From: Hirudinaria manillensis
Taxonomy: Eukaryota > Annelida > Clitellata > Hirudinida > Hirudinidae
DNA: 64,000 bases
Reading direction: 5' to 3'
Assembly (NCBI GenBank): GCA_034509925.1
Contig: CM067527.1
Span: 8,622,001 to 8,686,000 of the forward strand
Position numbers and translations under genes: made by a program. Below, piece by piece: positions 21,801 through 28,810 of this stretch. How positions within the stretch are numbered: the stretch's first letter is position 1; each line of letters starts with the position of its first letter. Under the pieces are notes generated by a model. The model was given only the letters and a program-made list of their open reading frames with translations, was not told the DNA's origin and ran no database searches.

Positions 21801-23975
21801 TCACAATATACTCAGTTCAATCGAATAAGACAGTTGAAGGTATAATGCATAGACTTAGAAGTCGCTTATTTCCATGACATACTATTGACAATTATGCCCA
21901 TGTTTGCAGTATAAAATATAAATATATTTCAATATTGTAATAACCCGGGGTCCTCAAACTAATTGTAGAAGGTCAGGTTTATTGAAAGTTGTCAGATGGC
22001 TTGGAAGATGTACGATGCTTAATTGATTAAGTCTTGAAATCTGCTGTTCTCTAACTCTCGCTCTACTTTCCGATACAAATCCATTTGTCGAGGTGCATAA
22101 CCAAAGAGTCTGAATAGCAACAATTAATTAATTCTCAAATTATATTGCCACTAAATTTAATTAATTATTAAATTAATTAATCGGCAATATAATTTTAATT
22201 ATTCTTCAATTTATTGGATCTAGGGATCCAACACTGCCCCCTCCTTAAATCTGTTCGTCCCGAACAGACATCTATTCCCATTTTCATTTTTACTCTAGGA
22301 ATAGGATCCGATCTTCCAACAATCTCATGGCTGCAAATCCCAGATCCATTTGCTTTGCCATCTTCTGGGATTTCTGTTTCCTCCCTTTTGCTTCTGTGTC
22401 CCGCAAGTTTCAGTCGCGGAACATCGCCATTTCTATGCGCAACCTCCTGCTCCACCATGTCGCCAGATCTCAGACTCTCTACAGGATCACCTGCTCCATT
22501 TTCCTTGCTAGGCACTCTCCCGAAATCCCGAGCACTCCCTTCTGTTATTTCCAATGGAGCCGAAACATCCGCTGGTAAATCCATGGGCTGTTCTGTAGAC
22601 TCTACTTGTTCCACCATCAATTTCGTGTGCTTCACTGGTAACTCCTCGGGCTGCACTAAGAAGTCCACAGGCTTTGCTGGTAAATCCATGAGCCGTTCTG
22701 AAGACTCTAATTGTTCTACTAACACCTCCGTGAGCTCTCTGGGCCCTGCTAACGTCTCGACCTGATCCGGTGACTCTATGGGCTCCAACGGCGAGTCCTC
22801 TGAGTCCGCCATCACGCACAGCGTTTCTGGAGACACGCACGCACTGTGTTCGGATATGTCTTCTAACGGCTCCATCCCAATGCTGCCAGAAACTGTACCT
22901 GGAACAACGGACATGATTTGTTCTTCGTTGGTAACCTTTTTGCAGAGTTCCTCTCCTTGTTTCTCGCAAGATGGAAGCACCAATTTGCTCTCCTCAAAAG
23001 AACCAACAGGACTCTTCTCAGCAGAGTTTCCACCCGAAATCAGAGAGACATCCTGACACGGAACCGTTGTGTTTTTCAAATCACCTCTAATACTCCTAAT
23101 ACACTCCCTCAAATCCTCTGCTAACTCTCTCAGCAACTTACGATATTCAGACACGAATTCGTATTCCTCCGGGTCATGCCCATTCTCTGTCAGCCATGCC
23201 CCAAGTCGCTCCCGTATCTCAGCTTTCGTGCCTGTCGAATCTAGGCCACGCTCTCTCAATTCTTGTCTCAATCGAGGCACGTTCAATTGAACATCCAAGT
23301 ACTTCGGCATCCTTCACTTTTCAACTAAACAAGCTTCTACCTTAGTTACTTTTGGACACCCTTTAACTCTAAATCCAACTCCTGACACCAATGTAATAAC
23401 CCGGGGTCCTCAAACTAATTGTAGAAGGTCAGGTTTATTGAAAGTTGTCAGATGGCTTGGAAGATGTACGATGCTTAATTGATTAAGTCTTGAAATCTGC
23501 TGTTCTCTAACTCTCGCTCTACTTTCCGATACAAATCCATTTGTCGAGGTGCATAACCAAAGAGTCTGAATAGCAACAATTAATTAATTCTCAAATTATA
23601 TTGCCACTAAATTTAATTAATTATTAAATTAATTAATCGGCAATATAATTTTAATTATTCTTCAATTTATTGGATCTAGGGATCCAACAATATATTTACT
23701 AACGAAATAACACTTACTTAACACAGTATGGGTGTATTTATGAATATTTCCAAAATCGTCAGTTATTTCACAGTGATATTTTGCGTTTGAAACTTGTCCT
23801 CGTATGTGTAGGTCTCCATTTACCAGATCGAACGAATGTTTATCGTCGTCTAACAGTGGTATATCGTCATTAGATTTCCAATGGTAAGACTGAGCATTAA
23901 TAGTAGTCTTCAGCGTTCTTGGTATACATGGTATACGTATAAGGAAATCTTTATTTGTTTTGGGGATCACAACAG
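9633..23975 (-). CDS. ZPBP/Sp38-like secreted protein, multi-exon (partial)
   Basis: Reconstructed minus-strand gene. Exons: 23975-23718, 19342-19128, perhaps 14892-14727, then 10011-9870 and 9808-9633. All have GT-AG borders. Exon one is an Ig-like domain (first Cys in RIPCIP, Trp in YHWKSN, second Cys in AKYHCEITDDFG). It ends in phase 1 and the 19.3-kb exon starts in the matching phase, giving TVL-TASLPSLEVHY then FYWQSPC. The last two exons join in phase to read GFCNEGYTYFTELIC-IPCPPGTYQ, then CKLC and CDKC, ending SKCYR-stop at 9633. The order Ig domain, 'Y-x-V-x-F...C' segment, then CPPGTYQ-type Cys-rich tail resembles zona-pellucida-binding proteins, which act in the sperm acrosome of vertebrates. 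The upstream exon with the signal peptide was not found. The phase between the 14.7- and 10.0-kb exons does not fit, so an exon is missing or wrong there. The introns are filled with transposons. The alternative is another Ig plus EGF-like secreted protein. Confidence 0.5.
10293..10563 (-). mobile_element. 5'-truncated LINE RT fragment inserted in Gypsy 3' LTR
   Basis: A 271-bp insert between two copies of ATACGTATAATCCCACAACA (10273-10292 and 10564-10583), a 20-bp target duplication of the first 20 bases of the LTR. On the minus strand the insert reads SSGPGGISNIFIKKCATFLA. This matches the 'SGPDGIP...LK.CA..LA.PL' block at the start of reverse transcriptases of Jockey/CR1-type LINEs. It is only a fragment, with stops on both sides. 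Confidence 0.7.
10598..11790 (-). pseudogene. Gypsy B integrase (pol C-terminal part)
   Basis: An open frame of about 395 codons. It starts inside the element without its own true initiation site, since it was once part of a gag-pol fusion. The zinc-binding HHCC module shows HEGHPGTTRKKML and C-x2-C (LCSSCQ). The catalytic core has the three acids in HIDFAGP, VSDNGTQFT and GQAERFVDTFK. The C-terminal part runs through PLSDLQLKRP to a Pro-rich tail and ends KKYLIV-stop just before the polypurine tract. The integrase inserts retroelement cDNA into chromosomes. Its own residues look intact, but RT is missing upstream and a frame break at about 11780 separates it from the preceding segment (11949-11761). 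Confidence 0.85.
11916..13325 (-). CDS. Gypsy B gag-protease open frame
   Basis: About 470 codons open from ATG at 13325, 16 bp inside the 5' LTR. The N-terminus is a highly charged Arg/Glu repeat region (residues about 15-60), probably coiled coil. A gag core follows (F-x-P-E-F-G-T-P-F-S-K-W-M-GRFE...). Then comes a CCHC zinc knuckle (CFICGSLSHFKKDC) for RNA packaging, and a retropepsin-like domain with intact LDSGAD and VDQLLGIEWMNQLP. The frame ends soon after the protease, where RT is deleted. If expressed it could still form particles and be mobilised by a full-length relative. No promoter evidence beyond the LTR. Confidence 0.85.
   Translation of the reverse strand: MATEDKFLTMMTMFMEENRRRDDERREEETRRREEETRRRENDLRRDEENRRREEALLQLLQSLKPQCKEAIETERKSDLLPELMRQITQFSHDPEFGTPFSKWMGRFEAVLGNHAMQLSDADKTGALVSKLNEEAYHSFTDHIMPLSPSDLSYEQTKETLEDIFGDKVSVFKRRFDAMRLSIGTMTFRKLGTMINRMVTLARIDTLTVENFKCLIYITALTGSKYADIRTRMLSKLEKQEGCTLQDMVYGALSVNAVQRGHQRKKTRHISSISGRETPSKENPRESSKGACFICGSLSHFKKDCPQKDCHRKESKFKGRVRKINTDLRTNRRYAEVSFGETKVRMQLDSGADVTIISRDAWEQIGSPSLERTTTSLGAANGTPIEVLGQFDVKFTCGGFSGHGRCYVAENVDQLLGIEWMNQLPPLQKAFNAICCKIEQKPEEEGRQIAKFRVMSSETCQSQRRIFRG
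13341..13515 (-). repeat. Gypsy B 5' LTR
   Basis: A 175-bp LTR in minus orientation, TGTTGTGGGATTATACG to GTTATAACA. It shares the AATAAACC signal and nearly all sequence with 10128-10292, apart from a 10-bp repeat-unit difference (CGACACAACA). The coding strand continues with TATTTGGAGACGAGG, where the primer-binding site should lie. I could not match that to a particular tRNA. Confidence 0.85.
13630..14720 (+). mobile_element. CR1/L2-like LINE remnant with internal deletion
   Basis: A decayed sibling of the LINE at 15.5-18.0 kb. It begins in the endonuclease (SGPTHDLGGTIDVVLQNENC at about 13642-13700), jumps to the C-terminal region (DAWASS..., then LVLSNRHL and QGMLN), and ends with CCTAGGACAAGATTAAAAAGGCACTT and GAATTGAATT repeats at about 14700-14720. 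The reverse-transcriptase catalytic part is missing. The last bases overlap the candidate exon 14892-14727 closely but do not share it. Confidence 0.65.
14727..14892 (-). CDS. Candidate middle exon of ZPBP-like gene
   Basis: Minus-strand segment inside a frame that is open for 156 codons (15144-14674), long for such AT-rich DNA. With acceptor TTTTATTTCAAG and donor CAA-GTTTTA it would encode NKETEKICRSGFIFKPFSQI and then FRCQTLQCARSSFHDHFKLD. The two close Cys and the 'F-x-F-K-P-F' resemble the middle of ZPBP proteins ('FQVNPF...C....C'). The acceptor phase agrees with the exon at 19342-19128. The donor phase does not agree with 10011, so this call is tentative. Confidence 0.3.
14893..15539. 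other. Intronic spacer
   Basis: Open on the minus strand up to 15144 without recognised homology. Otherwise nothing is seen. Confidence 0.3.
15540..17997 (+). mobile_element. CR1/L2-like LINE, frameshifted, with (GAATT)n tail
   Basis: Non-LTR retrotransposon truncated at its 5' side. AP endonuclease remnant at 15563-15940: DDFNIHLERHDD (canonical G-D-F-N changed to D-D-F-N), GPTHDLGGTIDVVL, FDHRLLFW. A linker and thumb-like region occupies 16077-16271. The reverse transcriptase is split over frames at 16335-16667, 16607-17152 and 17179-17706. It contains GLDPIPTWLLK, LLDMSAAFDTVDHGI, GVPQGSVLGP and HQYADDIQIYG, so the catalytic Asp residues are present. Frameshifts at about 16270, 16610 and 17155 inactivate it. 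The 3' end has ATCCTAGGAT, then a run ending AAAAAAGGCACTT and GAATTGAATTGAATT, a family-specific tail also seen at 14.7 and 38.9 kb. Confidence 0.85.
18000..18960 (+). pseudogene. Scrambled Gypsy zinc-knuckle/protease/RT-start block
   Basis: Plus-strand relic of the same Gypsy family as copies B and C. A broken zinc knuckle (FLSNFKKDCPQKE) and protease (VSFGETKVRMQLDSSA then stop) lie at 18120-18320. Next come VDQLIFEWMNQLPPLQKAFN and the start of RT (IPFAREEAVNAELERLVQQG) at 18480-18700. From about 18760 protease-region sequence appears a second time (ANGTPVLGQLE..., then AFNAICF). Order and duplication indicate rearrangement or a nested second copy. No LTR was found. Confidence 0.65.
19128..19342 (-). 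CDS. Second exon of ZPBP-like gene
   Basis: Acceptor TTTTTGTTAG, donor AAAAAAGG-GTAATA. Encodes ASLPSLEVHYVLVFYWQSPC, followed by a helical-looking stretch (MRSHVWRLIKDTIKYS) and a Gln/His-rich end. The phase is correct for joining to the Ig exon at 23975-23718. In ZPBP proteins the Ig domain is likewise followed by a 'Y-x-x-x-V-R-F...S-C' segment and amphipathic helices. Homology rests on this pattern, not on a database match. Confidence 0.5.
19343..21545. other. Intronic sequence, one unassigned plus-strand ORF
   Basis: The main item is a plus-strand open frame at 19641-19970 (110 codons; KTVILQFCGVKKNCLKKYFP, then RAILSAKNKYVYELNHID). I do not recognise it. It could be a decayed transposon segment. 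The rest is AT-rich without identifiable content. Confidence 0.25.
21546..21765 (-). repeat. Diverged solo LTR of the SAP-ORF element family
   Basis: Runs from TGTTGCGATTATT to ACCCCGGGTTATAA. It shares with the young LTRs the AATAATTAATTA run, a 'TTTGGTGATGAAC' block, CATCTTAAATAAAC and the end TTGATTACCCCGGGTTAT. It is degraded, so boundaries are approximate. It lies about 170 bp left of the young element and in the same orientation. Confidence 0.5.
21936..22233 (-). repeat. 3' LTR of young LTR element
   Basis: 298 bp. The minus-strand start TGTTGGATCCCTAGATCC follows the polypurine tract and ends GGTTATTACA. It contains AATAAACC (+ strand GGTTTATT), a likely polyadenylation signal, and an AT-rich inverted AATTAATTAA region. 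It also contains the stop codon end of the 371-codon ORF. Confidence 0.9.
22195..23310 (-). CDS. SAP-domain gag-like protein of LTR element
   Basis: 371 residues, ATG at 23310, ending inside the 3' LTR. Residues 5-42 match a SAP motif (LRQELRERGLDSTGTKAEIR, then RLGAWL), a short DNA/chromatin-binding helix-extended loop-helix. Residues 50-80 are a charged, probably coiled segment. The remainder is acidic and low in order, with an internal duplication: VEQLESSERLMDLPA at 198-212 and VEQVESTEQPMDLPA at 233-247. No zinc knuckle, protease or RT is seen. SAP-like N-termini occur in gag proteins of some arthropod Gypsy elements (family knowledge, from memory). A role in packaging or nuclear targeting is inference. 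Confidence 0.8.
   Translation of the reverse strand: MPKYLDVQLNVPRLRQELRERGLDSTGTKAEIRERLGAWLTENGHDPEEYEFVSEYRKLLRELAEDLRECIRSIRGDLKNTTVPCQDVSLISGGNSAEKSPVGSFEESKLVLPSCEKQGEELCKKVTNEEQIMSVVPGTVSGSIGMEPLEDISEHSACVSPETLCVMADSEDSPLEPIESPDQVETLAGPRELTEVLVEQLESSERLMDLPAKPVDFLVQPEELPVKHTKLMVEQVESTEQPMDLPADVSAPLEITEGSARDFGRVPSKENGAGDPVESLRSGDMVEQEVAHRNGDVPRLKLAGHRSKREETEIPEDGKANGSGICSHEIVGRSDPIPRVKMKMGIDVCSGRTDLRRGQCWIPRSNKLKNN
23392..23689 (-). repeat. 5' LTR of young LTR element
   Basis: 298 bp, apparently identical to 21936-22233, with the same TGTAATAACCCGGGG and GGGATCCAACA termini on the plus strand. It ends 28 bp before the splice donor end of the Ig exon (23718), so the element sits in the first ZPBP-like intron immediately beside that exon. 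Confidence 0.9.
23718..23975 (-). CDS. Ig-domain exon of ZPBP-like gene
   Basis: Acceptor ATCTTCCCACAG, donor TTAA-GTAAGTG. Encodes a single Ig-like fold: strand B Cys (FLIRIPCIP), strand C Trp (YHWKSN), LVNGDLHI as strand E, and strand F Tyr-x-Cys (AKYHCEI). The spacing between the two Cys is about 55 residues, normal for an Ig domain. Contactin- or Dscam-like genes have similar domains. The match to ZPBP rests on the downstream exons. Confidence 0.6.
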
Positions 23976-24217
23976 CTGTGGGAAGATTTAGATTTTAAAG
24001 TATAAGTAAATCTGTGAAACGAAAATTATGTATAGGGTTATTGCTAATAAATATTGTAGCGGTAACGTAACTGAGACGATATTTCGAGAATTTATTCAAT
24101 CTAAGCCTTTGGACAGTAACGACATTACGATAGGCAACCTATGATATATGAGTACTACTCATTGAGTAGTCTGCCGCGCGTTTGGGCTACAACACTCCAG
24201 AAAACATCCAGTCTCTT

Positions 24218-24660
24218 TTACGTCTTCCTCGATGAACTCTCTCGCAGATGGACTGGTTTCCTGTCTTCCAACTCCTGATCAGCTCTTGGAAAATGTTTTA
24301 TCGGTTTCTTGAATTGGAGGTCACTCAGGAGAGTTCTCAACGGTCTCACTAAGAGTTTTCCTGCCGGCGTTTTCAAATCTGTCAAAGACGTTGTCCGATA
24401 CCTCAGTAGAAATTTATGAAGCGCATCCTCCATCACCTCCTCCCCCTGCATCTTATGTAGTGTACATTTGAACGTATCCACAAAACGCTCGGCTTGCCCA
24501 TTGCAATGAGATTGGTAGGGCGGTGAATTGATGTGTTGAATTCTATTCTTCTGACAGTAATCTTGGAACTCCTTGGCCGTGAACTGTGTCGCATTGTCCG
24601 AAACTAGTATCTTTGGGTATCCGTGCTGTGCAAAGATTCTACCCAGTACGTTGATTGTAA
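24218..24660 (-). pseudogene. Gypsy C integrase fragment
   Basis: Frame-broken integrase core and C-terminus: the second Asp region (+ strand about 24600, SDNATQFTAKEFQ, with the usual SDNGTQF altered), then HCNGQAERFVDTFKC with the catalytic Glu, then EDALHKFLLRYRTTSL and the PLRTLLSDLQFKKP tail also seen in copy B. The N-terminal zinc module and first Asp are lost. Confidence 0.7.
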
Positions 24661-25086
24661 CAGTGGATGTAGCGATGAAATTTTCTTACCGCAAATACTA
24701 AGGCCTTCTTTCTCGATCTGACCGTAGTTCTTCTCTGCTTTGGTGAGATCTACTGGCCTGTGCGATCGCCTTCTCCGTGCCGATCGAGAAACGATGAGAG
24801 ACGACTGCTACCACTCCACTATGACTATGGAGACAAACGCAGCAACGACGATGTTCCAGTCCAGGGTCGAAGTGCTCCAACGACAGATTAGACTGCAACA
24901 CTACCTTGAGCTTGTCCAGAACTCTCTGGTGTTCAGCAGTCCACACGAATTTGTCTTCTCTTTCCAGGTCGTCCAGGAGGCATCTCATTGAACGCATATC
25001 TGGCACAAAAGACGAATAGTAGCTTACTTAAGAACGATTTTTTAGCTACTTTTGATAGGCTCTGGAAATCCGACAATTGCTTGTAT

Positions 25087-25527
25087 TTACTCGGCATCTG
25101 GTAGACGGCCATTTTTTGAAACCACATGTCCCAAGAAGTTGATTTCCGGTTTTGCGAAAGAGCACTTCTCCATTCTGACGCGGAAACCATAATATCCAAT
25201 TCTTTCAAATAAAGCCTTGACGTTGTTGTGCTCTAGAATTGTTGATCCTGTCACAATGGCATCATCTAGATATGCCGCAGAGCCATTAAGTCCTGTGATC
25301 ATTCGATCCATGGCTACTTGGAAAATGCCAGGTGGGCATTTGACTCCGAAGGGTAAACGCTGGTACTGGAAAAGGCCCTTGTGTGTATTTATCGTCACCA
25401 GTTCATTCGAGTTATCTTCGACCTCCACCTGCAAGTATGCGTCTGCGAAGTCGATCTGGGTAAACCAAGCGCCATGGTTTAGACGAGCAAAGATTTCCTC
25501 GGGTGTTGGAAGAGGGTGACGGTGCAT
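25087..25527 (-). pseudogene. Gypsy C reverse transcriptase fragment
   Basis: 147 open codons covering the RT palm: LPTPEEIFARL, FTQIDFADAYLQVEVED (first catalytic Asp region), LPFGVKCPPGIFQ and AAYLDDAIVTG. The Y-L-D-D box replaces the usual Y-I/L-D-D/F-x-D-D and keeps both Asp. It then reads INFLGHVVSKNG and breaks. This is the domain missing from copy B. It is a relic and not part of a complete polyprotein. Confidence 0.8.
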
Positions 25528-25545
25528 CTCGAGTGCTTCGTTTAA

Positions 25546-26930
25546 TCATGTCTTGAAATCAGCACAGATACGGACTGATCCGTTCTTCTTGGCCACTACA
25601 ACAATTGGGGCATCCCATCTGATGTAGTCCATTTTCTTTAGGACTGTTGCACTGCGTTGACTGCTTCCTCCCGAGCGAACGGAATCTTCCTCTGTCGGCA
25701 AAAGGTCGAACGCACTCGATGGCCAACAGTTGATCGACGCTTTCAGCCACATAGCAGCGACCGTGGACTGAATATCCTCCGCCAATGAATTCAACATGAA
25801 ATTGGCCCGGAACCCTTATTGACGTTCCATTTGCAGCTCCCAGTGAAGTCGTCGTTTTTACCAGAGATGTGATCCCACGTGTCTCTGCTTATGATCGTAA
25901 CATCAAACCCAGAGTCCAACTGCATCCTAACCTTCGTTTCTCCGAAGCTAACTTCAGCGTACCTGCGATTGGTCCTGAGGTCTGTGTTGATTTTTCTAAT
26001 CTTTGAATTTTATTTCCTTTCTGTGGACAATCATTCTTGAAATGCGACAAGGATCCATAGATGAAGCAGGCACCCTTGGACGATTCTCAAGTATTCTCTT
26101 TGCTAGGGAGAATACATCGAGTCTTCTTCCTTTTGTAGCCTCTTTGTACTGCATTTACAGCCTGACTGCTGTAGGCGTCTGAGACAATGTTCTCACTCAT
26201 TTACCATGTCTTGTAGAGTGCATCCTTTCTGCTTTTCCAGCTTGGACAGCGTTCTAGTTCTGACGTCGGTATACTTGGATCCAGTTAACGCAGTTATGTA
26301 GATTAGACATTTGAAATTTTCCACTCTAAAGTGTCGATCCGAGCCAGCGTCAGTATTCTATCATCGCACCTGGTTTACGGAACGTCATGGTGCCGATGTT
26401 CAATTGCATGACATCGAATCTCCCCTTGAAAACTGAAAAACTGTATCTCAAAATATGTTTTCCAAAGCTTCCTTCGTTTGCTCGAAAGAAACTTGGAGAC
26501 AGTGGCATGATATGATCTGTAAAACTGTGATATGCCTCTTCATTCAGCTTCGACACGAGTTCGCCTGTCTTTGTCTGCATCCGACACTGCATTGAGTGAT
26601 TTCCTAGAACCGCTTCAAACCGTCCCATCCACTAAGAAAAGTGCGCCCCAGACTCAGGATCATAACTGAATTGAATTATCTGTCTCATGAGCTCCCGGAG
26701 TAGATCTGATTTACTCTATGGGTTTAGACTGAGGTTTCAGGGACTGGAGCAATTGCAACAATGTCTCTTCCCTTCGACGGTTCTCCTCGTCTTGGCTGGA
26801 TCTTCCTCGCGACGACGAATTTCTCCCTCGCCTCGTCAATTTTCTTCCATGAACAGTCATGATGACTATCATGGTCAAAAATGTATCCTCAGTAAGCCAT
26901 CCTCGCCATCCAAAGATATCTGAACTGATG
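25546..26930 (-). pseudogene. Gypsy C gag-protease-RT start, frameshifted
   Basis: Closely parallels the intact gag-protease frame of copy B. It has the charged N-terminus (about 26900-26760), MGRFEAVLGNHSMQ (26628), SFTDHIMPLSPS, the L-E-K-Q-x-G-C-T-L-Q-D-M region at about 26200, and a protease with LDSG (as read at about 25920). RT-start sequence follows at 25700-25550 (APIVVVAKKNGSVRICADFKT). At least five frame changes are visible. Confidence 0.7.
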
Positions 26931-27302
26931 TGTGATGTTATCGGTCAAATTTACTGATTTACCAAGGTTAGGGTACTTCTCAATGATTTTTGCACTTCCT
27001 TCGTTAGATGTATCTCTGTTGGAAATTGAGTTGGCAGATAGTGCACCATACCGCTGCTTCTCGACCTTAATCTGATTCGTCGCCTCAACGTGAGCGGCAT
27101 CATTTACGCGGAGAAAAACTGCGGCGAAGAGATGCTAATACTTGATGTGATGCATTTTTTTCTCGAAATTCTTCCATGTTAGTACGCTTTTTTTTTTAGA
27201 GGGGTCACTAATTTGTAGTGGAAATGCAAGAGAGAGTTTATTCAAAATAAGCCTTCGGACAATAACGACGCGAAAAGTCATCGGCCCGTGTGCTACCACA
27301 CA

Positions 27303-27959
27303 ACCACTAAAATAATACTTTTATAAAAATGATGCGAAATGGAGTTCTACTTACATAAGTTTGTAACTTACAACCCAATAGTGCCAATAAATGTTTAATG
27401 TAAATTCTAAATTATTATGTTAAATTAGGTTAGACCAAAAACCAATAGAATTGAATAATAGCTATAGAATAATAAATTCTAGAAACTTAACAATGAATGT
27501 TTGAAGGTATTTTTTTAAAGAAATATCTGCAAAAACCTAACCCGGGTTGATTATTTTAAGAACTGAAGAGATATTTTTCAACAAATTTATCGGTAAGAGC
27601 ATGTGCCCCCATATAGAATAAACCGACAAAATCAAAATAAAGGGAATAACCATTCTGTGACTTCTGCAAAAAAATTTAAAACGATTGGGAAAATAAAGTA
27701 AAACAGATGAATATAGTACGGATGAAAATTTTTAATTTTAATTTTATCGATTAATAAATTTTTATCGATTTGGACAAAAATAACTAATGCAGATAATGGA
27801 ATAAGTTAAACTTAATGTGGATCAATTTAGCCAATCAATCCAGCGTGACAGAAAGAAAAGAACCATTGCTATCGACCAACATAATGAAAGCATGTTATCT
27901 AGATTTAATGTTAGACTTTAAAGTGGGCAGTCGACTCACTTAATCCACACCAAGATTTG
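27303..27959. other. AT-rich spacer
   Basis: No gene, repeat or RNA recognised. Confidence 0.35.
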
Positions 27960-28810
27960 ACTGATGATCTATTTTCAAAAACAAAAAAAAGAAGTTAAAA
28001 TTGAGAATGTTCCATATTAAGAAGCAATTGGATGTCTTTTAAATGCTCCAGCAAACCTGATATGGGGCATATCATGGGTCTAATGAGCAAATTTAATCAT
28101 CGTCAAGGAAAAACCCATTGGACAGCTATGAAAAGAATCTTGAGATATTTTTCTCAAACTACACAGATGAAACTGATTTAGACTGATTTAATGGGCTGGT
28201 AATAAACAGGATTATCTCAACGACGCATTTAAACTCTCAGGAGCTGGAAGTAAGTTGGAACTCAAAGAAGTAGCCAACCGTTGCTAATTCTACAACTGAG
28301 GCAGAGTACAGTGCTGCAGCTGCTGAAGCAATTTGGCTGAAAGGGCTCCTACTAGAACTCGTTCATACTACAAATGCAGTAAAAATTTACTGTGTCAAAA
28401 GAAGCTCATCGTCATGGACGAGGGTTCGACGGACTCCAAGATTGACGACCTTCTCCATTATATCATTTCTATGGTCGATCGGCAAGAGACGAACTGTAAT
28501 GAGTTTTAACAAGGATGTTTCACAGGATACCGTTGATGTTATATAACCCGAGGATTTATTTACTTTATTTTGTTTATTTATTTGTTTATTTATACAGAAC
28601 AAAATTGAAAAGTCATCCGTTGAACACTTACACAATTTAGTATAAAGGTATAGCTTAACAAGAATCCCGGTTATTTGGAATAGAAATTCAACATCACTTC
28701 AGAGAGCGTCAGATTATAAGATGTCAACAGACATACTCACAAAGGGCCTAACAAAGGCGAAGTACAGAATATTAATGGGCAACTCTGAAACCCGATATCA
28801 TGTAAAATGG
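27960..28810 (+). pseudogene. Copia-type pol relic (RT end / RNase H)
   Basis: The best segment is 28245-28370: SWNSKK, then PTVANSTTEAEY, AAAAEAIWLKGLLLELVH. This is the hallmark of the RNase H domain of Ty1/copia elements. Upstream (28020-28180) the wording follows the RT thumb-to-RNase H linker (AIGCLLNAPANLIWG...). Downstream at 28720-28800 come STDILTKGLTKAKYR, the copia C-terminal motif 'ADIFTKGL'. Stops, frameshifts and an internal rearrangement at 28400-28680 make it non-functional. No LTRs were found. Confidence 0.7.

Larger units (their letters stand above)
21936..23689 (-). mobile_element. Young non-autonomous LTR element with SAP-domain ORF
   Basis: Complete 1754-bp element. It has 298-bp LTRs that look identical by eye (21936-22233 and 23392-23689), TG...CA ends and a 4-bp ATAT duplication on each side (21932-21935, 23690-23693). 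On the coding (minus) strand the 5' LTR is followed by TGGTGTCAGGAGTTGGAT, a primer site that fits the 3' end of tRNA-Leu with about one mismatch. A polypurine tract AAGGAGGGGGCAG precedes the 3' LTR. The only protein is a 371-codon ORF; no protease, RT or integrase is present. It must be mobilised in trans. Solo LTRs of the family lie at 8200, 8514 and 21546. Confidence 0.9.
24055..27302 (-). mobile_element. Gypsy retrotransposon C, degenerate but RT-containing
   Basis: Minus-strand element with diverged LTR-like ends. The left is 24055-24194 (TGTAGCGG...CTACAACA), and the right is about 27214-27302, sharing TTTATTCAA-ATAAGCCTT and GGACA-TAACGAC. Order on the coding strand: gag at about 26900-26350, zinc knuckle at about 26060 (DPCHISRIN...-type, damaged), protease at about 25950-25700, RT at 25527-25087, RNase H at 25006-24698, integrase at 24660-24218. 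Many frameshifts and deletions inactivate it. Gag, protease and integrase are the same family as copy B, but the LTRs differ from B's. That could mean a separate subfamily or recombination. Confidence 0.75.

Noticed and set aside
22214-22765. 183-codon plus-strand frame
   Set aside because: Shadow of the SAP-domain ORF on the minus strand. The latter has an ATG, a recognisable domain and correct position within the LTR element.
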